Part shown: in pieces, positions 16,300 to 21,623 of the stretch
How positions within the stretch are numbered: the first letter of the stretch is position 1
How the letters are laid out: every line of letters starts with the position of its first letter
Source: Gordonia sp. UBA5067
Lineage (GTDB): Bacteria > Actinomycetota > Actinomycetes > Mycobacteriales > Mycobacteriaceae
Assembly (NCBI RefSeq): GCF_002414845.1
Contig: NZ_DIAX01000054.1
Location: 27,306 to 53,543 of the forward strand
Length of the DNA: 26,238 nt
Direction: 5' to 3'
Made by a program: the position numbers and the translations under genes
Notes under the pieces: model-generated
Told to the model about the DNA's origin: nothing
Database searches by the model: none
The model's input: the letters and a program-made list of their open reading frames with translations, nothing else

Positions 16300-17414
16300 C
16301 AGTTCACGCTCCTGGACGAATCAGCTGCGGTCGCAGTGGAGGACGGGGTGAGGGGGAAACGCTTACGCAACGCCAGGGAGACGTAGACGAGGGCGACCAG
16401 GACGGGGACCTCGATGAGCGGGCCGACGACGCCGGCCAGGGCCTGCCCGGAGGTGGCGCCGTAGGTGGCGATCGCGACGGCGATCGCGAGCTCGAAGTTG
16501 TTGCCCGCAGCGGTGAACGCCAGCGTGGTCGTCCGCTCGTAGCCCAGGCCCATGACGGCGCCAAGCAGGTAGCCGCCGCCCCACATGATCGCGAAGTACA
16601 CCAGCAGCGGCACCGCGATCCGGGCGACGTCCCACGGGCGGGAGGTGATCTGCTCGCCCTGCAGCGCGAAGAGGATGACGATGGTGAACAGCAGCCCGTA
16701 CAAGGCCCACGGGCCGATCTTCGGGAGGAACTTGCCCTCGTACCAGTCGCGGCCCTTGGTCTTCTCCCCGATCCGGCGCGAGAGGTAGCCGGCGAGCAGC
16801 GGGATGCCGAGGAAGATCAGCACCGATTTGGCGATCTGCCACGGCGAGGTACTGATGGTGGTCTGTTCGAGGCCGAGCCAACCGGGCAGGATCGAGAGGT
16901 AGAACCAGCCGAGGACGGCGAACATGATCACCTGGAACACCGAGTTCAACGCCACCAGAACGGCCGCGGCCTCGCGGTCACCGCAGGCGAGATCGTTCCA
17001 GATGATCACCATCGCGATGCACCGGGCGAGGCCGACGATGATCAGGCCCGTGCGGTACTCGGGCAGGTCGGGCAGGAAGATCCAGGCCAGCGCGAACATC
17101 AGCGCCGGGCCGAGGACCCAGTTCAGCAGCAGCGAGCCGAGGAGCAGTTTGCGGTCGCCGGTGACGGTGTCGAGGCGGTCGTAGCGGACCTTCGCCAGCA
17201 CCGGGTACATCATGATCAGCAGGCCGATGGCGATCGGCAGGGAGACTCCGTCGACCTGGATCTTTTCCAGCGCGGTGTTCAGTCCGGGGATCATCCGGCC
17301 CAGCAGCAGACCGGCGACCATGGCGACGCCGATCCACACCGGCAGGAACCGGTCGAGGGTGGAGAGTTTGCCAACGACCGGCTGATGCTCGGCGGTCGGG
17401 GCGGGGCTGGTCAC
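16299..17414 (-). CDS. acr3: Acr3 arsenite efflux permease
   Basis: 371 residues with about ten membrane helices. [18 protein letters not shown] contains the conserved Cys132 essential in Acr3 proteins. [20 protein letters not shown] and [18 protein letters not shown] carry the conserved Asn and Glu of the transport site. The family exports As(III) by arsenite/H+ antiport and is unrelated to ArsB. The GTG start (17414) overlaps the arsR stop as GTGA. It corresponds in position and family to M. tuberculosis Rv2643 (named arsC there). Confidence 0.95.
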   Translation of the reverse strand: MTSPAPTAEHQPVVGKLSTLDRFLPVWIGVAMVAGLLLGRMIPGLNTALEKIQVDGVSLPIAIGLLIMMYPVLAKVRYDRLDTVTGDRKLLLGSLLLNWVLGPALMFALAWIFLPDLPEYRTGLIIVGLARCIAMVIIWNDLACGDREAAAVLVALNSVFQVIMFAVLGWFYLSILPGWLGLEQTTISTSPWQIAKSVLIFLGIPLLAGYLSRRIGEKTKGRDWYEGKFLPKIGPWALYGLLFTIVILFALQGEQITSRPWDVARIAVPLLVYFAIMWGGGYLLGAVMGLGYERTTTLAFTAAGNNFELAIAVAIATYGATSGQALAGVVGPLIEVPVLVALVYVSLALRKRFPLTPSSTATAADSSRSVN

Positions 17415-17785
17415 GAAAGAACCTCCATCGAGGTGGCGGGTTCGCCGGACTGCAGGATCCCGGCGAGCGAGGACAAGACGTCGGGGACGACGCGGTAATA
17501 CACCCAGGAGGCGCGACGCTCGGACTCGAGCAGCCCCGCGGTCTTGAGGACCTTGAGGTGATGCGAGATCGTCGGCTGCGAGACGTCCACCGCCGGAGAG
17601 ATATCGCAGACGCAGGCCTCGCCGTTCTCGTGGCTGGCGATCAAGCTGAACAGCCGCAACCGGATCGGGTCGGCGAGAGCCTTGAACACCGCCGCCAGGT
17701 CAACGGACTGGGTTTCCGACAGGGGCTCGCGGACCAGCGGTGAGCACCGCACGGTCACGTCGGTCAACGGAATCGAATTCGACAC
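17411..17785 (-). CDS. arsR: ArsR-family arsenite-responsive repressor
   Basis: 124 residues. The winged-helix core includes VFKALADPIRLRLFSLI and DVSQPTISHHLKVLKTAGLL (recognition helix). Cys58-x-Cys60 in EACVCDI sits at the start of the DNA-binding helix. This is the ELCVCDL-type As(III)/Sb(III) site of classical ArsR, where metal binding distorts the helix and frees the operator. Cys14 is an additional candidate ligand. GTG 17785 lies two bases from a perfect palindrome and has no Shine-Dalgarno sequence, so the message is probably leaderless. It heads the arsR-acr3-arsC-arsC-FAD reductase-arsN unit. Confidence 0.92.
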   Translation of the reverse strand: MSNSIPLTDVTVRCSPLVREPLSETQSVDLAAVFKALADPIRLRLFSLIASHENGEACVCDISPAVDVSQPTISHHLKVLKTAGLLESERRASWVYYRVVPDVLSSLAGILQSGEPATSMEVLS

Positions 17786-17787
17786 AC

Positions 17788-17820
17788 ATCGATATTGACA
17801 GATATCGATTCACGACGCAA
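17788..17820 (-). promoter_or_regulatory. ArsR operator and leaderless promoter of the arsR-acr3 operon
   Basis: ATCGATAT and ATATCGAT form a perfect 8-bp dyad with a six-base spacer (17788-17809). On the minus strand, TTGCGT (17820-17815) and CAATAT (17797-17792) are spaced by 17 bp, and the GTG start follows the -10 by six bases. The operator fills the spacer and -10, so bound ArsR would block polymerase directly. Confidence 0.8.
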
Positions 17821-17854
17821 GGCCTGGAGCTGCTCGCCCAGGATGCGGCGATGA

Positions 17855-17878
17855 CCGCCACCCCAGGCAGGGTGGCGG
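17855..17878. terminator. Hairpin between arsI/cadI and arsR
   Basis: CCGCCACCC (17855-17863) pairs with GGGTGGCGG (17870-17878) over a six-base loop, in the 130-bp gap downstream of arsI/cadI. There is no T-run. It probably terminates or stabilises the arsI message before the separate arsR promoter. Confidence 0.5.
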
Positions 17879-17915
17879 CCATCGAACCGGCCGGCCGAAC
17901 CAGGCAGTCGGGCGT

Positions 17916-18386
17916 TCAGCAGCAGTTCGCCGAGGCCGGGGTGCAGCATGCCGCCGGCGTCGCGCCAGCATCGCCTGCCGCCCCGGCAGCGGGGGCTGCG
18001 GCGGGTTCGCCGTTGAAGGTCTCGGCGTCGGCGAGGACGGTGTAGACCTCCCAGCGTTCGCCGTCCGGGGCGGTGACCCAGACCTTGTCCTGGGTGGCGA
18101 AGCAACAGGTGGCGCCGATCTCCTCCTCGGTGAACAGCCGCTCGTCGGTGAGGCGGGCGATCTCGGAGTGCACCTTGTCGCTGGAGTCGACCTCGACGCC
18201 GAGGTGGTTGATGCTGCCGCCCTGGCCGGGGTTCTCCAGCAGCACCAGCTTCAGGGCCGGGTCGGCGACCGCGAAGTTGGCGTAGCCGGGCTTGACCTTC
18301 GCCGGGCCGGTGCCGAACAGCTTGGTGTAGAACGTGATCGACTGCTCCAGGTCGTCAACGTTGAGGGCGAGTTGGACGCGGGACAT
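17916..18386 (-). CDS. arsI: ArsI/CadI-type extradiol dioxygenase (C-As lyase)
   Basis: 156 residues of the glyoxalase/bleomycin-resistance (VOC) fold: two beta-alpha-beta-beta-beta modules with Gln5, His61 and Glu113 at the Fe(II)-ligand positions. Vicinal Cys94-Cys95 (GATCCFATQDKVWV) is the trivalent-arsenic substrate site of ArsI, which splits methyl- or phenyl-arsenite to arsenite. The M. tuberculosis homologue is CadI (Rv2641), induced by cadmium. A C-terminal Ala/Pro-rich tail ends in CCTPASANCC, an extra four-cysteine cluster. ATG 18386 has GGAGG five bases upstream. It is divergent from an arsR and upstream of arsR-acr3. C-As lyase activity is inferred from residues; a cadmium-binding role is the alternative. 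Confidence 0.88.
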   Translation of the reverse strand: MSRVQLALNVDDLEQSITFYTKLFGTGPAKVKPGYANFAVADPALKLVLLENPGQGGSINHLGVEVDSSDKVHSEIARLTDERLFTEEEIGATCCFATQDKVWVTAPDGERWEVYTVLADAETFNGEPAAAPAAGAAGDAGATPAACCTPASANCC

Positions 18387-18403
18387 GAGAACCTCCAAGG
18401 CTG

Positions 18404-18415
18404 AGACATATATCT
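18404..18415. promoter_or_regulatory. Second, imperfect operator in the arsI leader
   Basis: AGACATATATCT matches its own complement at 10 of 12 bases and shares the ACATAT core of the main palindrome 34 bp away. It lies between the arsI -10 and start codon, where a bound ArsR dimer could tighten repression. Confidence 0.45.
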
Positions 18416-18433
18416 AAAAGGTGTGCGGGTTCA

Positions 18434-18476
18434 GTTCTAAACCACACTTTGACATATGTCAACAAGTGGGTAGATT
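18434..18476. promoter_or_regulatory. Bidirectional arsI/arsR promoter sharing one palindromic operator
   Basis: The perfect palindrome TTGACATATGTCAA (18449-18462) reads TTGACA on both strands. Rightward, TTGACA 18449-18454 is followed after 16 bp by TAGATT (18471-18476) and, six bases later, ATG of arsR, so the transcript is leaderless. Leftward, TTGACA (18462-18457) is followed after 17 bp by TAGAAC (18439-18434), the arsI promoter. One ArsR dimer on this site would shut both. Confidence 0.8.
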
Positions 18477-18482
18477 GGAGTC

Positions 18483-18836
18483 ATGCCCAAGACGCTTCCC
18501 GTGGTCGATATCAGCGCCCCGATCTGCTGCGCACCGCTCGCCGCGGGCGTGATGGACGCCGGAGCCGCGCTCGAGCTCGCGTTGCGACTCAAGGCCCTCG
18601 CCGACCCCGCCAGGATCCAGCTGATCTCGATCCTCATGGCTGCCCGTCCCGGCGAGGTCAGCACGGGCGATCTCGCCGAGGCCGTGGGCCTGTCGTCGGC
18701 GACCGTGAGCCACCATCTCGGCCAGCTCAAGAAGGCCGGCCTGGTCAGCTCCGAGCGGCGTGGAATCAACGTCTTATACCGCGCCGAACCTGATGCCCTC
18801 GAAGCACTCCGCGCAGTACTCGCTACCTGCTGCTAG
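18483..18836 (+). CDS. arsR: ArsR-family repressor with N-terminal and C-terminal Cys pairs
   Basis: 117 residues: an ArsR winged helix with ALRLKALADPARIQLISIL and GLSSATVSHHLGQLKKAGLV. It lacks the CxC motif in the DNA-binding helix. Its only cysteines are Cys15-Cys16 (PICCAPL) and Cys116-Cys117 at the very C-terminus. Cys15/Cys16 match the N-terminal ligand pair of C. glutamicum ArsR, but the third ligand there (Cys55) is absent, so a C-terminal Cys or a two-thiol site is implied. It is divergent from arsI under a shared operator, as with Rv2640c and cadI in M. tuberculosis. It probably senses trivalent (perhaps methylated) arsenic or a soft metal. Confidence 0.88.
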   Translation: MPKTLPVVDISAPICCAPLAAGVMDAGAALELALRLKALADPARIQLISILMAARPGEVSTGDLAEAVGLSSATVSHHLGQLKKAGLVSSERRGINVLYRAEPDALEALRAVLATCC

Positions 18837-18908
18837 GTGCACCAATCGATGTGACCGGAATATCCGAATCGCCGGTGGCGGCCCGCGGAAGTGACTAGAC
18901 AGTGATCT

Positions 18909-20042
18909 ATGGAGATCGAACGCCAGGCCTTGCCTGAAGGTGCGGTGTCAGGATTCGGCGTTGCAGCTGATCCCGAGACTGTAGAGCAGCTGCAGGAGTA
19001 CCGCGGCAATGACGTCCCGTGGACCTGGCCGCTGCTCATGCGTGATCGGGGAGGCATCGACGACACCGTGGTGAAGGTTCGGTCAGCCGGTGTCGCCGGA
19101 TCGATCACCATCGATCCACATGAATGGAACACGATCGCCACAGTCGACCGGCCCACAGCTCTGACCGACTCGGAAGGTGCCGGCACCCTTTTCGATCCCG
19201 GCATTCAATCCTGGGGCCTGACGCGGATCAAGGATCTCGGTATCGACGCGATCCTCACGCCCTCGCTACTCGCCGACCGGCTGGATGCGCTGTCTGCGGT
19301 GGTGGAGGTCGTTCAGGAGGCACGTTGGCCTGTCGTGCCGTTCATCGCACTGGACATCACTCTCCTGGATCAGGTCGACGCTGTACGGGCGGCGCTGCGA
19401 CCGCTGCGGGCGCTGACGCCAAAGCCGGGTCTGGCGCTCGCTGTCGTCGGCCCGTTCGATGGTCTCGCCGCTCACGGGCGGGTTGCGGGCCTACGGTCTG
19501 TGCTTGCCGACCACCCCGGTGCGTGGCTGGTGTATGTGGATCCGCTCGTCGCGACTGACGCCTTGTCCTTGGGGGCGGCCGCCGCGTTCGTCGGCGCGAA
19601 GTCGAGTTGGAGACGCCCACCGCGACCATCCGCGTCGGGAGGTGGACCGCACGCGGCCGGATTTATCCCGGGCCTGTTTCATCGCGAACTCCTTGAGATG
19701 CGCAGTCCGGCGATCTACGAGGACTGGTATGCAGACCTCCCGACGCCGGTCTGCCCCGACTGCAACACGGCGGTCGACTCGTACACCTCCGACGACGAGG
19801 ACAAGCTCGCCGTTGTCGAGCACAATCTCCACGCGATCGACGAGTTCGTCCGCGAACTCAACGACCGCGAGTATCCCGAGCGGGCCGCTTGGCTGCGCCG
19901 TAGTCGCGCTGATGCTCTCGCGGCACACCTGAGCCTGACCTCCGGGGGCGAGCCGATCGACGCCGACGTCATCCTGCGTCGGCTGTGCGAACTCGACGAC
20001 CCTCAGCAAAGGAGGACGACGACGTCGGGTGCGTGGCTTTAA
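18909..20042 (+). CDS. Unknown 377-aa protein, possible alpha/beta barrel with CxxC...H motif
   Basis: From ATG 18909 (no clear ribosome binding site). Residues about 60-235 alternate short hydrophobic strands and amphipathic helices (DAILTP, WPVVPFIALD, GLALAVVGPFD, GAWLVYVDPLV, AAAFVGAKS), as in TIM barrels. The C-terminal part has VCPDC (Cys282, Cys285) and then VEHNLHAIDEFVREL (His305, His308). This CxxC followed about 20 residues later by H-N-L recalls the zinc site of tRNA-guanine transglycosylases and the related DpdA proteins, but the resemblance is weak and by eye. No signal peptide or membrane helix is seen. It converges on the next gene with a 74-bp overlap of 3' ends. Confidence 0.6.
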   Translation: MEIERQALPEGAVSGFGVAADPETVEQLQEYRGNDVPWTWPLLMRDRGGIDDTVVKVRSAGVAGSITIDPHEWNTIATVDRPTALTDSEGAGTLFDPGIQSWGLTRIKDLGIDAILTPSLLADRLDALSAVVEVVQEARWPVVPFIALDITLLDQVDAVRAALRPLRALTPKPGLALAVVGPFDGLAAHGRVAGLRSVLADHPGAWLVYVDPLVATDALSLGAAAAFVGAKSSWRRPPRPSASGGGPHAAGFIPGLFHRELLEMRSPAIYEDWYADLPTPVCPDCNTAVDSYTSDDEDKLAVVEHNLHAIDEFVRELNDREYPERAAWLRRSRADALAAHLSLTSGGEPIDADVILRRLCELDDPQQRRTTTSGAWL

Positions 20043-20640
20043 GCCACTGCTTGTACGCGTTCTCCAGGAACCTCCACCTGGCGGGCTTCCGGTAACGCGG
20101 AGCGAACGGTGCCGGAGCGATGACTTCAACCAACTCCCCGTTGAGCCTCGTCCAGATGCCGATCCCTGCCACATCGGCCTCCCACCGAGGGACCGACAGG
20201 GCGGTCGGCATATCGCTGATGACGGCGACTCGTTGAGCCACGTTCGAGAAAGCCGCCAGCGCGGCCTGCGCGTGTATCCACGTGTTGGCCTCAACGACGG
20301 CGGCGGACACTGACGCGGGTTCGCTCAGATGCCTGACCACGCAGCCGTCTTCATGGCTGACGACACCGTCAGGAGCGCGGCACAGAACCGCATACTCCCG
20401 CGCGGAGAGGCCGGAGACCGGCACCGGATCTTCGAGCGGCAGATTCATCAACACATCCAGCAAGGCGGTGTTCGTGACCGCTCCGAGGCCCGATTCACAA
20501 CGTCGCGAATGCTCGACGCCATCAACCAGCACCAGCGCGTTTCGACGCTGGCGGGCCATCACCGCACCGCCCTCAACGAGAGCCCACTGGGCATCGACCT
20601 GGTCCGGAGTCACAGGGAACCGAGGGATGCACTCGCTCAC
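19969..20640 (-). CDS. Unknown 223-aa protein
   Basis: GTG 20640 is the likely start. It lies just downstream of AT-rich DNA with -10-like TAACGT/TAAACT and has no Shine-Dalgarno sequence, suggesting a leaderless message. The soluble product has a mid-region VVEANTWIHAQAALAAFSNVAQRVAVISDMPTAL and a C-terminal basic Trp-rich part (PRYRKPARWRFLENAYKQWL), ending in a Ser/Arg tail. No catalytic motif is recognisable. It shares its 3' end with the putative barrel protein and its promoter region with the RHH-like regulator, so the three may form one functional module. Confidence 0.55.
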   Translation of the reverse strand: MSECIPRFPVTPDQVDAQWALVEGGAVMARQRRNALVLVDGVEHSRRCESGLGAVTNTALLDVLMNLPLEDPVPVSGLSAREYAVLCRAPDGVVSHEDGCVVRHLSEPASVSAAVVEANTWIHAQAALAAFSNVAQRVAVISDMPTALSVPRWEADVAGIGIWTRLNGELVEVIAPAPFAPRYRKPARWRFLENAYKQWLKATHPTSSSSFAEGRRVRTADAG

Positions 20641-20650
20641 GAGCGCGAGT

Positions 20651-20670
20651 TTACGTTACATTTTTACATT
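20651..20670. promoter_or_regulatory. Iterated TTACRTT heptamers in a divergent promoter
   Basis: The only AT-rich stretch of the accessory region holds TTACGTT (20651-20657), TTACATT (20656-20662) and TTACATT (20664-20670) in direct orientation, between two divergent starts. Tandem heptamers are the binding pattern of omega/CopG-type ribbon-helix-helix repressors, one of which may be encoded immediately downstream. Confidence 0.5.
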
Positions 20671-20699
20671 AAACGGCGAATTTGGACGGAGGGGACGGC

Positions 20700-21044
20700 G
20701 TGTCTGAGCAGCGACGCCCTGGTCGTCCGAGCCGCGCGGAACCCACTGAAGCGCTCGGATTTCGCGCGAGTGCGTTGCTGCGCAAGCGAATGGAGCTGGC
20801 GCGCACGTTCCTCGACATACGCAGCCATCAAGCGCTCCTCGAAGAAGCGATCGAACAGCGATTGGAATCGTTGCGGACTGAGCGCCCGAGATTCGCGGCG
20901 GCCGAGGATGAGCTACGCGCTGACGTCAGGGAGAACGCCCCGGTTGCAGACGACGCCGACCCCGGCGGATCGGATACCAGTGATGAGGGCGCGACCATCA
21001 CCACAATCGGCCCACGAAAGGGTCGCTCGCCCCGTAAGCGGTAG
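20700..21044 (+). CDS. Small ribbon-helix-helix-like DNA-binding protein
   Basis: 114 residues from GTG 20700, chosen because GGAGGGG (20688-20694) lies five bases upstream; the TTG at 20682 has no such site. The N-terminus RRPGRPSRAEPTEALGFRAS carries an AT-hook-like R-P-G-R-P-S-R. It is followed by about 45 residues with a beta-helix-helix pattern (ALGFRASALLRKRMELARTFLDIRSHQALLEEAIEQRL), as in plasmid partition and antitoxin RHH proteins. The acidic middle and basic C-terminus (GPRKGRSPRKR) look disordered. Likely an autorepressor of the divergent promoter or a partition-type protein. Family not identified with certainty. Confidence 0.6.
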   Translation: MSEQRRPGRPSRAEPTEALGFRASALLRKRMELARTFLDIRSHQALLEEAIEQRLESLRTERPRFAAAEDELRADVRENAPVADDADPGGSDTSDEGATITTIGPRKGRSPRKR

Positions 21045-21090
21045 TGGCTGGGTGTCGGAAGCGATCTTTGTGATCCTGACCTCACGCAGA

Positions 21091-21117
21091 AAGCCCCCGG
21101 CCGATGGCCGGGGGCTT
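21091..21117. terminator. Strong hairpin terminator after the RHH-like gene
   Basis: AAGCCCCCGGCC (21091-21102) and GGCCGGGGGCTT (21106-21117) form a perfect 12-bp stem with a three-base loop, 47 bp after the stop codon. There is no U-run, as usual in this group. It would also stop transcripts leaving the tRNA genes from the right. Confidence 0.8.
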
Positions 21118-21121
21118 CCAC

Positions 21122-21165
21122 GTGACACATGTCGCGACTCATGTGTGACACATGTCGCGACTCAT
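21122..21165. repeat. Tandem 21-bp direct repeat at the island edge
   Basis: A 21-bp unit occurs at 21122-21142 and again, identical, at 21145-21165 (period 23). Each copy contains the palindromes ACATGT and TCGCGA. Together they form a near-dyad, TGACACATG...CATGTGTGA, around the first TCGCGACT. The array ends eight bases before the intact tRNA-Ala. It could be a binding site of a recombinase, excisionase or regulator of the element. Confidence 0.7.
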
Positions 21166-21172
21166 CACACAG

Positions 21173-21245
21173 TGGAGGCTAGGGGATTCGAACCCCTGAC
21201 CCTCGCCTTGCAAAGGCGATGCTCTACCAACTGAGCTAAGCCCCC
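21173..21245 (-). tRNA. tRNA-Ala (anticodon TGC), intact, probably island-borne
   Basis: 73 nt without encoded CCA. The acceptor stem GGGGGCT pairs with AGCCTCC (one G-U). D-arm GCTCAGTTGGTAGAGC, anticodon stem-loop CGCCTTTGCAAGGCG with TGC, and T-arm with GGTTCGAATCC are all intact. Its acceptor, lower anticodon and T stems differ from the decayed gyrA-linked copy 103 bp upstream. Confidence 0.93.
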
Positions 21246-21347
21246 GTATTCGGTTGTGCACCCACTGCTGGGCGCCGTCCCACCGCCAAACTACGGCCTC
21301 GTGGCGGACATGTCCACCACAGCATCTCTGCTGGTCAACCCCTCACC

Positions 21348-21429
21348 GAGCCTGTCAACCGGAGATAACGAACGAACTCCTGACATCCGCCTTGCAAAGG
21401 CGGCGCTCTACCAACTGAGCTAAGGCCCC
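21348..21429 (-). pseudogene. Decayed native tRNA-Ala (TGC)
   Basis: The first 57 bases from 21429 (GGGGCCTTAGCTCAG... through the anticodon arm to TTCG of the T loop) are a normal tRNA-Ala of the type found after ileT in mycobacteria. Then the expected A of the T loop is replaced by TTCGTT, ATCTCC is kept, GGTTGAC replaces one T, and AGGCTC of the acceptor strand remains before the match ends. The T loop is therefore too large and the acceptor stem cannot close normally. It should not yield a functional tRNA. Confidence 0.85.
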
Positions 21430-21433
21430 GATC

Positions 21434-21462
21434 GCCGGGCTGGTGGATCACACCAGCCCGGC
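21434..21462. repeat. Perfect 12-bp hairpin between tRNA-Ile and the decayed tRNA-Ala
   Basis: GCCGGGCTGGTG (21434-21445) pairs fully with CACCAGCCCGGC (21451-21462), with loop GATCA. It lies ten bases after the tRNA-Ile CCA and may serve 3' processing or termination. Confidence 0.7.
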
Positions 21463-21471
21463 AAGTACGGA

Positions 21472-21548
21472 TGGTGGGCCTAGGAGGACTTGAACCTCCG
21501 ACCTCTTCGTTATCAGCGAAGCGCTCTAACCACCTGAGCTATAGGCCC
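21472..21548 (-). tRNA. ileT: tRNA-Ile (anticodon GAT)
   Basis: 77 nt including an encoded CCA. Acceptor GGGCCTA pairs with TAGGCCC; the anticodon loop CTGATAA carries GAT; the T-arm GGAGGTTCAAGTCCTCC is intact. Position after gyrA and DUF3566 is that of ileT in mycobacteria. Confidence 0.97.
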
Positions 21549-21623
21549 GTGAACCGAGAGCAGACATTACCGCACCGACGGGTACCGACACAAAACAGGA
21601 CGTCGACGACCGGCTCGCCCGGA

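Larger units (their letters stand above)
1..21347. mobile_element. Metal/metalloid resistance island (right part) at the tRNA-Ala locus
   Basis: Inferred element; only its right part is in the window. On the right it abuts the conserved gyrB-gyrA-DUF3566-tRNA-Ile block, where the native tRNA-Ala is decayed and a second, divergent intact tRNA-Ala sits beside it. To the left the content is copper, cadmium/lead and arsenic resistance plus genes of unknown function, which is typical of horizontally acquired actinobacterial islands or integrated plasmids. No integrase, transposase, relaxase or replication gene is visible. The class of element therefore cannot be told, and the exact right boundary (about 21120-21347) is uncertain. 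Confidence 0.5.

Noticed and set aside
18841..18908. Promoter or operator before the 377-aa protein
   Set aside because: CGGAATATCCG is only an imperfect palindrome and no convincing -35/-10 pair with correct spacing is visible.
21122..21165. CRISPR array
   Set aside because: Only two units with a two-base spacer; no array and no cas gene.
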